DNA of 64,000 nucleotides from Polyangiaceae bacterium (lineage in GTDB: Bacteria; Myxococcota_A; Polyangia; Polyangiales; Polyangiaceae), in NCBI GenBank assembly GCA_013361525.1, contig JABFXY010000076.1, positions 1-64,000 on the forward strand, written 5' to 3'. Below the pieces are notes generated by a model that was given only the letters and a program-made list of their open reading frames with translations, was not told the DNA's origin and did no database searches. The translations under genes and the position numbers were made by a program. The stretch's first letter is position 1. Each line of letters begins with the position of its first letter. Of the stretch, positions 1 through 7,881 are shown piece by piece.

Positions 1-636
1 CCGCGAGGGGATCGACCGGAGCGCGGCGATCGACCGGAGCGCGGCGATCGGGGTGATCGACCGGAGCGCGGCGATCGACCGGAGCGACGTGACGAGCGCC
101 GCGATCGCGACCGACGGCCCGCGCCGAGCGCCGCCACGGGTGCGGGTGGCTTCGTCGATTGGAAGCCGCCGGCCGAGGAAGGTGATGACGAGCCGCTGAT
201 CCCTTCGCGATCAGGCCGTCCGCCGCGCTCACAAGCGCCGGGCGTCGAGCGACGCGGCGAGTACGTGGGAACGGCGAACGCCGACGCTGCGCCGCGCCGA
301 GCACCGAGCGGCGAATCGAGCGAAGAGCTGCAGGCCGTGGGCGACGACGTCGCCTACGTCGAGCTCTTCCTCGGCATCGGTCGTCGCGATGGCACGCGAG
401 CGCAAGACATCCTTCGCGCGCTCGTCGAGCAGGGCGGCGTCGACAAGGATCACATCCGTCGCATTCGCGTCCGCGATCGTCACGCGTTCGTCGCGATCCG
501 AAAGGATCAGGCAGACCAAGCGATCGCGCGGCTCACCGGAACGACGATCGGCGGCAAGGCGTCGGTGTTGGTCGAGCTCGCGCGCGAGCGCACGAGCCTC
601 GACGACGCGCCGGCGGAGTCCCCCGTCGAGACGTGA
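1..636 (+). CDS. DEAD-box RNA helicase, C-terminal part (DbpA-type RNA-binding domain), 5'-truncated by window edge
   Basis: The frame is open from base 1 to the TGA at 634-636, so this is the 3' end of a gene that starts outside the window. The last 85 or so residues (from YVELFLGIGRRDGTRAQDIL to VLVELARE) match the DbpA/CsdA C-terminal RNA-binding domain, an RRM-like fold that tethers DEAD-box helicases to structured RNA such as rRNA. Before it comes a linker rich in Arg, Asp, Pro and Glu, beginning with DRPERG-type repeats (bases 10-90). The helicase core itself is not visible, so the assignment to a ribosome-assembly or cold-shock helicase is by family inference. A strong hairpin follows the stop codon. 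Confidence 0.8.
   Translation, partial: PRGDRPERGDRPERGDRGDRPERGDRPERRDERRDRDRRPAPSAATGAGGFVDWKPPAEEGDDEPLIPSRSGRPPRSQAPGVERRGEYVGTANADAAPRRAPSGESSEELQAVGDDVAYVELFLGIGRRDGTRAQDILRALVEQGGVDKDHIRRIRVRDRHAFVAIRKDQADQAIARLTGTTIGGKASVLVELARERTSLDDAPAESPVET
10..90 (+). repeat. 18-bp tandem repeat encoding DRPERG units
   Basis: Units of gatcgaccggagcgcggc start at 10, 28, 55 and 73 (the last diverged at its end), with a 9-bp partial unit at 46-54. The period is a multiple of three, so the repeat keeps the reading frame of the helicase linker and encodes DRPERG, DRPERG, DRG, DRPERG, DRPERR. Such Arg-rich linkers are common in helicase tails and may bind RNA. Confidence 0.85.
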
Positions 637-673
637 TGCGCGCGAGCCTCTGAAGCGCGACGCAAATCGAAGG

Positions 674-704
674 CGAAGGGCACGCTCCCGCAGCGTGCCC
701 TTCG
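674..704. terminator. hairpin after helicase gene, likely terminator
   Basis: A perfect 13-bp inverted repeat (cgaagggcacgct at 674-686, its complement at 692-704) with a 5-nt loop lies 37 bases after the helicase stop. There is no clear T-tract after it, so it may act as a transcript-end structure rather than a classical intrinsic terminator. Confidence 0.65.
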
Positions 705-867
705 TCGCGTCTGCCCCCCAAAAACAAGAACGCAACTGCGGGGGATAGCATACGCGATCGACCGCGCACGCACGCATATGTGATGCCGAAAATTGCGGCA
801 CGACAACGGCGACCTTTTGTCTCGCCGCCACTGGCCTAGACCGAGAAGGTCCGTTATCCCAAGGAGC

Positions 868-1500
868 ATGCGGTCACCTCGTGAGCTCGAGACTCTGATG
901 CGCGACGTTGCGCGCGCATTGTGGGCGGGCGAGTCCGCGGAGGTCCTCGTAGGCAATCTCGTCGTGCTCGCGCGCGAGGCAGAAGAAGGCTCCACGGTCT
1001 GGCGCTTCGCGCATCGAGAGCTCGCCCTCGCCGTGAGCGAGATCGATCCCTGGCGCGCCTCGCTCCTCGCGCGCCGCCTCCTCGAGCTCGCGCCGACCGA
1101 TCACGTCGGTTGGGCCACCCTCGCGCTCGCGCAATCACTCCTCGGCAACCTCGCGTACGCCGTCCGCTGTTACGAGCGCGCGATCGGTTTGTCCCCGCAT
1201 CAACCTCGCTACGCGCACAACCTCGGGCACCTCTACGACGTCGCGCTCGATCTGCCGGAAAAGGCGATCCCGCTGCTCGAGCGCGCCCACCGCGCCGAGC
1301 CGCGCTGTGCGCACGTCGCCGCGAGCTACGCCCACGCGCTCGGACGCGCCGGCCGACCGGACGAAGCCCTCACCGTGCTTCGCGTCGCTCTCCGGGGCGG
1401 CGCCACGCGTGACCAGGCGGCGCTCCTCGCGTGGCTCGAAAAGCAGGCCGAGCCCGCTTTCCCGCGGACGCCGAGCAGCATGCCGCAGTCGGCTCGATAG
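868..1500 (+). CDS. TPR-repeat protein
   Basis: A 210-residue soluble protein made of helical tetratricopeptide-like repeats. The clearest unit is residues 80-150, with the typical W-LG-Y-A-P spacing (WATLALAQSLLGNLAYAVRC, then YAHNLGHLYDVALDLPEKAI). It is presumably a protein-protein interaction scaffold in the cytoplasm; partner unknown. There is no signal peptide. The start is uncertain: the ATG at 868 has AAGGAG only one base upstream, the ATG at 898 is also in frame, and the frame stays open back to 793. It stands alone between the helicase hairpin and the TolC-family gene 113 bases downstream. Confidence 0.7.
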   Translation: MRSPRELETLMRDVARALWAGESAEVLVGNLVVLAREAEEGSTVWRFAHRELALAVSEIDPWRASLLARRLLELAPTDHVGWATLALAQSLLGNLAYAVRCYERAIGLSPHQPRYAHNLGHLYDVALDLPEKAIPLLERAHRAEPRCAHVAASYAHALGRAGRPDEALTVLRVALRGGATRDQAALLAWLEKQAEPAFPRTPSSMPQSAR

Positions 1501-1613
1501 GGCGGCGTCGAGAACCTGCCTCCACCCGGTCACGACCATCTGCGTCGAACGGCACGCGTTCTTGTTGCGCACTTCCGCTTGCGGTCCGCGCACTTCAGGT
1601 CAAAAGCCTGGCC

Positions 1614-3074
1614 ATGCGGAACCGCTCCATCGTTCGAGCTTTCTGTGCCGTTGCTTTGCTTGCGTGCGCGCAGCCCGCGCTCGCGCAGCCCGCTCCAAAA
1701 AAGCCGCCGGCAGGCGATACGTCCCCCACCCCCGTCCAGCCGAAAGACCCTGAGGAGCTCACCGGCGAAAAGAAGGACACGGTCCCCCCGGAGGAGGAAC
1801 CCGTCGCGCCCGTGCCCGTCGCGGCGAAGCGCCTCGCGAGCTGGCGCGAGGCCGTCGTCCTCGCCTCGGCGGAGAACACCGACTACTCGATCTCGATCCT
1901 CGAGGTCGACCGATTCGAGGGCATTTATCGGCAAACGCTCGCGGGAACGTTGCCGACGATCACCGCGCAGGGCTCGGTCACGTTCAACCTCGTTCGCTCC
2001 GACGTGCAGAGCATCGACTTCGAGACGGGCGCGATCGAGACGCGTACGGTTCCGAGCTCTCCCACTGCGATGGCTTCCGTCAGCGTGCGCCAACCGCTCA
2101 TCGCACCGCGGACCTGGTGGGCGATCGGAACGGCGCAAGACCAGGTCGACCTCGCGAAGACCAGCGTCGAAGATCGCAAGCGCATCCTGATCGGCTCGGT
2201 TGCCGACGGCATCGTCACCGTGGTCACGGCGGAGCGTCAGGCCGAGGTGAACCGCGTCAGCTACAAGGCCGCGCAAGATCGACTGCGCTTGATGAAGAAG
2301 CGCAAGGAGCTCGGTGCCGGTTCGGACCTAGACATCGTGCGGTTCCAGCAGGATCTCGTGGTGGCGCGATCCACCCTCGTTCAAGGCGACGAGGTGCTGC
2401 GTCAGGCGCGCGAACGCCTCGCCCTCGCGCTCGGGACGACCGGTGAATATGGCGTCGAGCCCGACATCTCCATCGACGACATCCAAGACACGCTCGCGCG
2501 CGCGTGCGGCAAGGGTGACCTCGCGGACCGCGCCGACATTCGCGCGCTGAGGCAACAAGTCGACATCTCGGAGCGCGCGGTGACCGACGCAGATCTGCTG
2601 TATGCGCCGACCGCGGACGTGGTCTCGCAGTTCAGCTACTCGAGCGAAGATCTCGTGGGCGACAAGAATTACGCCTTCAGCATCCAAGGCGTTCTCACGG
2701 TCCCGATTTGGGATGGTGGAGCTCGTTACGGCGTAAGACGCAGCGCCGTGGCCGTCGTCAAAGAGCAGGAGGAACGTTTGAAGGGTGCGGAGCGCGCCGC
2801 CAAGGTGGAGATCACCCAGTCGGATCGCTCGGTCATCGTCGCGCAGGAGACGCTCGCCATCGCCGAGGCTGCGCGCGATCTCGCCAAACAGACGGACGAC
2901 CTCACCCGCCGTGCGTTCGAGGAGGGCGCGCAGAACGTCACGAGCTTCGACCTCGTCGATGCGTCACGGCGCCTGCGTGAGGCGGAAGTCACCGTGACCT
3001 TGCGTGAGCTCGAGCTGGTTCGCGCAAAGATCTCGGCGATGCTCGCGACGTCCAATTGCTCGGCGGTTCCCTGA
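1614..3074 (+). CDS. TolC-family outer-membrane efflux protein
   Basis: A 486-residue exported protein. The ATG at 1614 gives a classical signal peptide (RNRSIVRAF, hydrophobic core, cleavage after AQPALA). A Pro/Lys/Glu-rich linker follows to about residue 75, then the outer-membrane efflux (OEP) fold with its internal duplication: long coiled helices (YKAAQDRLRLMKKRKELGAG near residue 225) and the second-half signature VPIWDGGARYGVRRSAVAVV near residue 365. TolC proteins form trimeric channels across the outer membrane and periplasm for tripartite pumps or type I secretion. The usual inner-membrane pump and adaptor genes are not adjacent; a Pro-rich membrane protein follows after 26 bases. 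The frame is open further upstream (to 1431), but those residues look non-coding. Confidence 0.85.
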   Translation: MRNRSIVRAFCAVALLACAQPALAQPAPKKPPAGDTSPTPVQPKDPEELTGEKKDTVPPEEEPVAPVPVAAKRLASWREAVVLASAENTDYSISILEVDRFEGIYRQTLAGTLPTITAQGSVTFNLVRSDVQSIDFETGAIETRTVPSSPTAMASVSVRQPLIAPRTWWAIGTAQDQVDLAKTSVEDRKRILIGSVADGIVTVVTAERQAEVNRVSYKAAQDRLRLMKKRKELGAGSDLDIVRFQQDLVVARSTLVQGDEVLRQARERLALALGTTGEYGVEPDISIDDIQDTLARACGKGDLADRADIRALRQQVDISERAVTDADLLYAPTADVVSQFSYSSEDLVGDKNYAFSIQGVLTVPIWDGGARYGVRRSAVAVVKEQEERLKGAERAAKVEITQSDRSVIVAQETLAIAEAARDLAKQTDDLTRRAFEEGAQNVTSFDLVDASRRLREAEVTVTLRELELVRAKISAMLATSNCSAVP

Positions 3075-3100
3075 CGTACAGGCTAGCGTTGAGACCGGAG

Positions 3101-4354
3101 ATGAACGACGACGACGAAAGGGGGGGCGGGACGCTCGTCATTCAGCCCGGGGCGCCGAACGATCCGCGCGTGCAGCAGGCCGCGCCCTACGGCACGCCGA
3201 GCCCCGTCTCCGCACCACTGCCGAGCAGCGGTCCGTACGGCGAGCCTCAACCGATGCCGACGCAGGTCCTGCCGATCACGCCTGCAGACTTCGGAGGGCC
3301 AATGCAGGGCGGCCCGATGCAAGGCGGAGCACCGATGCCCGCGGCCGGGCGGCCTGCACAGCAAGGTGCGTCGCCTTCGTTCCGTCCGGGACAGACGCTC
3401 GCGCTTCCGAGCTCGAACGCGCCCTTGGTGCCCGGCTCGATTCCGCCCCCGGGATCCGGATCGCTTCCGTCGTCTCAGAGCGCGCAAGGCGGCTTCGGTC
3501 AGAGCCCGTCGTCGTTCCAGCCGCAGAGCGCGATGCCTTCGTCGCCGCCCCTGCCCTCGCCGTGGCCGGATCCGCCGACGGTCGCGCCCGATGCGCGAGC
3601 GGCGGACGCCCCGACAGAAGTGACCGGTGCCCGCAGAGGCAATGCGCTGACGCTGGTCGTCGCCGGTCTCATCGCGCTGGTCCTCGGCCTCGGCATCGGT
3701 GGCACGATGATCGTGCTCAAGCGCGAAAAGGCCGCGGCAAACGCGTCTGCCAGCGCCGTCGAGCCCAGCGCAGCTGCAGCGCCTGCGGACGAGCCCACTG
3801 CATCGACGACCACCGCAGCGCCGGTCGAGACCACGACCCCATCGGCGCAATCGAACGCGTCGTCGGTCACCTCCGGGCCCCCGCCGATCGACACCACCAG
3901 AGCGACCCCGACCGCGACAGCCCAGCCGCAAGACACGCCCACCGCGGCGTCCGGTCCGGAGGCCGAAGCGCTCGCCGCGCTCGAGAAGCTCAAGACTTCA
4001 CTCGAGCATTGCACCAAAAACGGGACACACGTCCTGCCCGGCACCTCGCCGCCGGTCCCCACGAGCCTCCTCAAGCTCAAGCAGGGCGCCTACACCCCGC
4101 AGGCGCGAGATTTCGCCGCGTCCTTCTTCCACTGCACCGAGTTCCGCATCGAAAAACCGATGAGCTTCCTCATCCAGTGGCAGCTCGACGAGCCGAGCTG
4201 GCGCGGCATGGGCGTCGCGTGGATCGACACCAACGCCGACGGCGAGATCGACAAGGCCTACGCCTTCTACGCGCAGCTCAAAAAGCGCGACGAAGTCCAG
4301 TTCGCCCCCATCGAGCCGATGGACCCGACCAAGCGCTCCCCCATTCCGCGCTGA
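3101..4354 (+). CDS. Pro-rich single-pass membrane protein of unknown function
   Basis: A 417-residue protein starting at ATG 3101 (ccggag just upstream), 26 bases after the TolC-family gene and probably co-transcribed. Residues 1-180 are low complexity (Pro, Gly, Gln, Ser, with GGPMQGG repeats). One transmembrane helix follows (LTLVVAGLIALVLGLGIGGT, near residues 186-206), then an Ala/Thr/Ser-rich spacer. The C-terminal domain of about 130 residues looks folded and contains one Cys in FFHCTEF and the segment GVAWIDTNADGEID. The likely topology is a disordered cytoplasmic N-terminus with the C-terminal domain in the periplasm. I do not recognise the family; the C-terminal domain loosely recalls proteins that carry an EF-hand-like DTNADGEID loop, which could bind calcium. 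That is inference. Confidence 0.7.
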   Translation: MNDDDERGGGTLVIQPGAPNDPRVQQAAPYGTPSPVSAPLPSSGPYGEPQPMPTQVLPITPADFGGPMQGGPMQGGAPMPAAGRPAQQGASPSFRPGQTLALPSSNAPLVPGSIPPPGSGSLPSSQSAQGGFGQSPSSFQPQSAMPSSPPLPSPWPDPPTVAPDARAADAPTEVTGARRGNALTLVVAGLIALVLGLGIGGTMIVLKREKAAANASASAVEPSAAAAPADEPTASTTTAAPVETTTPSAQSNASSVTSGPPPIDTTRATPTATAQPQDTPTAASGPEAEALAALEKLKTSLEHCTKNGTHVLPGTSPPVPTSLLKLKQGAYTPQARDFAASFFHCTEFRIEKPMSFLIQWQLDEPSWRGMGVAWIDTNADGEIDKAYAFYAQLKKRDEVQFAPIEPMDPTKRSPIPR

Positions 4355-4369
4355 GGCATCCGAAATTCA

Positions 4370-4499
4370 GAGGGGTCGCCAAGCGCGCCAAGGGCAGAAA
4401 GAGGAACAAGAGGTTGATTTGACGGGCGAGCCGGGTCCCTCGATTCCTACTTCCTCCTCTTACTCCTTCTGCGCTTGGCGTACTTGGCGAACCCTCTCG
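4370..4499. repeat. long-hairpin intergenic repeat, copy A
   Basis: An imperfect inverted repeat of about 130 bp. The left arm begins near 4370 with GAGGGG, TCGCCAAG-CG-CGCCAAG, then GGCAGAAAGAGGAACAAGAGG. The right arm, read on the minus strand from 4499, gives GAGAGGGT, TCGCCAAG-TA-CGCCAAG, then CGCAGAAGGAGTAAGAGGAGG. The arms pair over roughly 45 bases around a short loop, and each arm holds a tandem CGCCAAG duplication with a 9-bp period. The element fills the gap before the aldehyde dehydrogenase gene. Related copies are at 49031-49140 and 52388-52518. Confidence 0.85.
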
Positions 4500-4555
4500 T
4501 CTTCTGCATCGGAGCGAGCGCGCCAAGGCGGGGCGGTGGTATAGGTGCGCGCGCG

Positions 4556-6109
4556 ATGCAGGTCCTCAGAAGCTACGTCTCGGGTTCGTGGTTCGCAGGC
4601 AAAGGCAAGCCGTCGGTGTTGGTGAATCCGGCGACCGAGGAGGCGCTCGCCGAGACGAGCACCGAGGGGATCGACTTCGCTGGAGCGCTCGGCTTCGCGC
4701 GTGACGTCGGCGGGGCGGCGCTTCGCAAGCTCACGTTCGCCGAGCGCGGCGAGATGCTTCGTGCGATGAGCCGCGTGATCCACGCGAATCGCGATGCGCT
4801 GCTCGATCTCGCGATGGCGAACGGCGGCAATACACGCTCGGATGCGAAGTTCGACGTAGACGGCGCTTCGGGGACGCTCGCGTTCTACGCGGAGCTCTCG
4901 AAGGAGCTCGGGCCGCGCCGCGTGCTGCTCGACGGCGACGCCGCGCAGCTCACGCGCGGGCCTCGCTTCGTCGGACAACACCTTCTGCTGCCGCGCCGAG
5001 GCGTCGCCGTGCACGTCAACGCGTTCAACTTCCCCGCCTGGGGCTTCGGTGAAAAGGCGGCGTGTGCGCTCCTCGCCGGGATGCCCATCGTGGTGAAGCC
5101 CGCGACCAGCACCGCGATCGTCGCGCATCGAATCGTCGAGCTGATTGTCGAGGCGAACATCCTCCCGGCCGGCGCGCTGTCGCTCATCGCGGGCCCGCCC
5201 GGCAACATGCTGGACTACCTGACGGGTGAGGACGTCCTCTCCTTCACCGGCGGCGGCGGCACCGCCGCGACCCTTCGCGCGGCGGCGCCCGTCGTCAAAG
5301 ACTCGGTGCGCGTCAACGTCGAGGCCGACAGCCTCAACTCTGCGATCCTCGGCCCCGACGCCGAGCCGTCGAGTGACACCTACAACGCGTTCGTCCGCGA
5401 CGTCGTTCGCGACATCACCCAGAAGACGGGCCAGAAGTGCACGGCGATCCGCCGCGTGCTCGTTCCCCGCGCGCACCTCGATCAGGTCGTCGAGGACATT
5501 GCGAGCCGCTTGAAGGAGTTCGTCGTCGGTAACCCCACCACCGAAAAAGTGACCATGGGGCCTGTCGCCACGGCCACCCAACTGCGCGACGTTCGTGCGG
5601 GGATCGAGCTTCTCGCGAAGGAGTCTCGCCGCGCCCTCGGGGACGGCGCGTTCGAGCCTGCGGGCGTCCCGGCCGGCAAAGGCTACTTCGTTCCGCCGAC
5701 GTTGTTCGTCCAGGACAAGCCCCTCGAGGCCTCCGCGGTCCACGCGCACGAGGTGTTCGGGCCGGTCGCGACCGTGATGGCTTACGACGACGCGGACCAG
5801 GCTGTGACGATCGTCCGACGCGGTGGTGGCGGCCTCGTCTCGAGCCTCTACGCTGACGACCGTTCGGCGATCGGCGAGATCGCCCTCGGGATCGCGTCGG
5901 CACACGGCCGCGTCGTCATTACCAGCGCCAAGGTCGCCGACCAGACCCCGGGCCCCGGGACGGTCCTTCCGCAGAGCATCCACGGCGGCCCCGGTCGAGC
6001 CGGCGGCGGCGAGGAGCTCGGCGGTCTTCGAGGGTTGGGGTTCTACAGCCAGCGCTCGGCTCTCCAGGGTGATCGCGCGATCCTCGACGCCATCGTCGAA
6101 CGCGGCTGA
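4556..6109 (+). CDS. aldehyde dehydrogenase, BoxD/PaaZ-N type (acyl-CoA semialdehyde dehydrogenase)
   Basis: A 517-residue NAD(P)-dependent aldehyde dehydrogenase. The N-terminus (LRSYVSGSWF) and the segments VNAFNFPAWGFGEKAACALL, PIVVKPATSTA, SFTGGGGTAATL, TQKTGQKCTAIRRVLVP (catalytic Cys in GQKC) and HEVFGPVATV are those of the PaaZ N-terminal domain and of stand-alone BoxD. Known family members oxidise oxepin-CoA-derived or 3,4-dehydroadipyl-CoA semialdehyde in aerobic phenylacetate and benzoate catabolism. The C-terminal MaoC hydratase half of PaaZ is absent and the length fits BoxD. No other box or paa genes are in the window, so the substrate is uncertain. The start at ATG 4556 is chosen because the homology begins a few residues later. 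Repeat copy A lies immediately upstream. Confidence 0.85.
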   Translation: MQVLRSYVSGSWFAGKGKPSVLVNPATEEALAETSTEGIDFAGALGFARDVGGAALRKLTFAERGEMLRAMSRVIHANRDALLDLAMANGGNTRSDAKFDVDGASGTLAFYAELSKELGPRRVLLDGDAAQLTRGPRFVGQHLLLPRRGVAVHVNAFNFPAWGFGEKAACALLAGMPIVVKPATSTAIVAHRIVELIVEANILPAGALSLIAGPPGNMLDYLTGEDVLSFTGGGGTAATLRAAAPVVKDSVRVNVEADSLNSAILGPDAEPSSDTYNAFVRDVVRDITQKTGQKCTAIRRVLVPRAHLDQVVEDIASRLKEFVVGNPTTEKVTMGPVATATQLRDVRAGIELLAKESRRALGDGAFEPAGVPAGKGYFVPPTLFVQDKPLEASAVHAHEVFGPVATVMAYDDADQAVTIVRRGGGGLVSSLYADDRSAIGEIALGIASAHGRVVITSAKVADQTPGPGTVLPQSIHGGPGRAGGGEELGGLRGLGFYSQRSALQGDRAILDAIVERG

Positions 6110-6157
6110 TCCCCCAAAAGAAGCACGCTGTATTCAACTGCGGTAACGTTAGGCCCG

Positions 6158-7717
6158 ATGGCAATGGACGCGCCGCTCCTCCAGAGGACACTCGGAGGGC
6201 GGTTCAAGATCACGGGGCACATCGGCGAAGGCGCCATGGCCAGCGTGTTCCGCGGCGTCGATCTGCAGAAGCCGGACAGTGGCGAGATCGCGGTGAAGAT
6301 CATGCATCCGCACCTCGCGTCGGATCGCACCTTCACCGCCCGCTTCAAGCGCGAGGCCCAAGCGGCCTCGATGGTGAAGCACCCGAACACCGTCACGATC
6401 ATCGACCTCGGCGAAGAGCAGGGCGTCCACTACATCGTGATGGAGCTCTGCCCGGGCCGAGATCTCCGCGCGACGCTCCAAGCCGAGCAGCGGCTGCCCG
6501 CGCCCCGCGCCGTGAAGATCATCATGACGATCTGCGACGCGCTCCACGCGGCGCACAAGCTCGGCGTCGTGCATCGCGATCTCAAGCCGGAGAACGTGAT
6601 GATCCTCCACGATCCGAAGACCGATACGGATCTGGTGAAGGTCCTCGACTTCGGCATCGCGAAGCTCGTCGACGCGCAGCCGAAGGTCCGCGTCGGCGGG
6701 ACCGACAGCGACCCGCCCCCTGCCCTCACGCAGTTCGGCGTCGTCGTCGGAACGCCGCAATACATGTCCCCGGAGCAGTGTCGCGGCCAACCCCTCGACG
6801 GTCGAAGCGACGTCTACACGTGCGGGGTGCTTCTCTATCAGCTCACCACCGGGCAGCTGCCGTTCAACTCGGACAGCCCGTTCGAGGTCGCCGGCAAACA
6901 GGCTTTCGAGCCGCCGCCGCCGCCGAGCACGCACCTGCCCTCGCTCGATCCGGATCTCGAAGCGATCATTCTGCGTACGCTGGCGAAAGCACCGGCCGAG
7001 CGCCCGCAGTCTGCCGGTGAGCTGCGCGACGCCTTGAAGCACTGGCTCGACACGCACGCCGCCGTCGACAAGATGCGAAGCCTCGCGTCCGACGGCGGCG
7101 CGGAAGCGCGGCGAGCCTTCGGCAAGACGTTGCCGATCAAGCCCGCCGCGGGCGCACCCGCAGCGCCTCCCGCGCCGCCCGTCGCGCCGACACCTCCACC
7201 TCGTCCGGGCTCCGGCCCGATCGAGCGCGGCCCCGCCGCGGGTCCGTTCCAACCGACGGCTGCATCGGCCGCCGCCGTTTCGACCTTCGCGAGCCCGCCG
7301 ACGTACGACGCGCAGGGTCCGCTCGGGACCATCGTCGCGATGGAAGCGATCAGCGGCCCGCCGCCGAACCGTGGTCCGCTTCCCGCCGCAGGCTCGACCG
7401 CGCGCGACGTCTCGCCATCGTCACCTGCGCTGTTCGATCCGCAGGCCGCGCGTGATCGCTCGCCTCCCGAGGTCTCTGCGATTCAGCCCGCGCTGCACGC
7501 GTTCGCGCCGCCGGGGGTGGGCGCGGCCGATGCGTCGTTGCCCGGTGTCCAACCTCCCGCACAGCCCGCTCCGCAAGCGCGTCCCAACCAGGCTTCCGGT
7601 GCTGTCGTCCCTCCGTCTTCCGAGGGCTGGGGCGCGATCGGCTACGTGATGATCCTTCTGTCGCTGCTCGCTGGCGTCGCGCTCGGCTTCGGCTTGTACA
7701 AGCTCGCGCCATTCTGA
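6158..7717 (+). CDS. Hanks-type Ser/Thr protein kinase, C-terminally membrane-anchored
   Basis: A 519-residue protein. Kinase domain at residues 15-290 with all key motifs: glycine loop GEGAMASVFRG, lysine in AVKIMHPHL, catalytic loop HRDLKPENV near residue 138, DFGIAKL near 164 and the SPEQC form of the APE motif. Residues 330-480 are a Pro/Ala/Ser-rich, probably disordered linker. One transmembrane helix sits at the very end (WGAIGYVMILLSLLAGVALG), leaving only a few residues outside, so the kinase is tail-anchored and faces the cytoplasm. There is no extracellular sensor such as PASTA, so the input probably comes from a partner. It is followed by a possible terminator. Confidence 0.92.
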   Translation: MAMDAPLLQRTLGGRFKITGHIGEGAMASVFRGVDLQKPDSGEIAVKIMHPHLASDRTFTARFKREAQAASMVKHPNTVTIIDLGEEQGVHYIVMELCPGRDLRATLQAEQRLPAPRAVKIIMTICDALHAAHKLGVVHRDLKPENVMILHDPKTDTDLVKVLDFGIAKLVDAQPKVRVGGTDSDPPPALTQFGVVVGTPQYMSPEQCRGQPLDGRSDVYTCGVLLYQLTTGQLPFNSDSPFEVAGKQAFEPPPPPSTHLPSLDPDLEAIILRTLAKAPAERPQSAGELRDALKHWLDTHAAVDKMRSLASDGGAEARRAFGKTLPIKPAAGAPAAPPAPPVAPTPPPRPGSGPIERGPAAGPFQPTAASAAAVSTFASPPTYDAQGPLGTIVAMEAISGPPPNRGPLPAAGSTARDVSPSSPALFDPQAARDRSPPEVSAIQPALHAFAPPGVGAADASLPGVQPPAQPAPQARPNQASGAVVPPSSEGWGAIGYVMILLSLLAGVALGFGLYKLAPF

Positions 7718-7750
7718 CGACGCGACATTAGCGCGACATTTTCGATCGCA

Positions 7751-7786
7751 CTTTCTCTGGCGCGTTCTGCCTCAGGCGCTAGAAAG
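7751..7786. terminator. possible terminator hairpin after kinase gene
   Basis: An inverted repeat CTTTCT-ctg-GCGC (7751-7763) pairs with GCGC-t-AGAAAG (7776-7786) around a 12-nt loop, with a small internal mismatch and no T-tract. It is preceded by two direct copies of CGCGACATT (7721-7729 and 7732-7740). The 164-bp gap before the DUF1592 gene contains nothing else I recognise. Confidence 0.4.
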
Positions 7787-7881
7787 AGCGGCTCTTGTCG
7801 CGTCGCCGACCAATCGTTGCTGCTCAAACAATCAATTGAGAGCGACGCTCGGCGACCGACGATCGAAAGGTTGCGACAACG

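Noticed and set aside
3101..4354. Pro-rich protein as a pilin or prepilin
   Set aside because: The hydrophobic helix is internal (near residue 190) and there is no prepilin cleavage motif at the N-terminus.
4370..4499. Hairpin repeat as a simple terminator
   Set aside because: Too long, with internal tandem words shared by copies in an upstream and a divergent gap; a terminator alone does not explain this.
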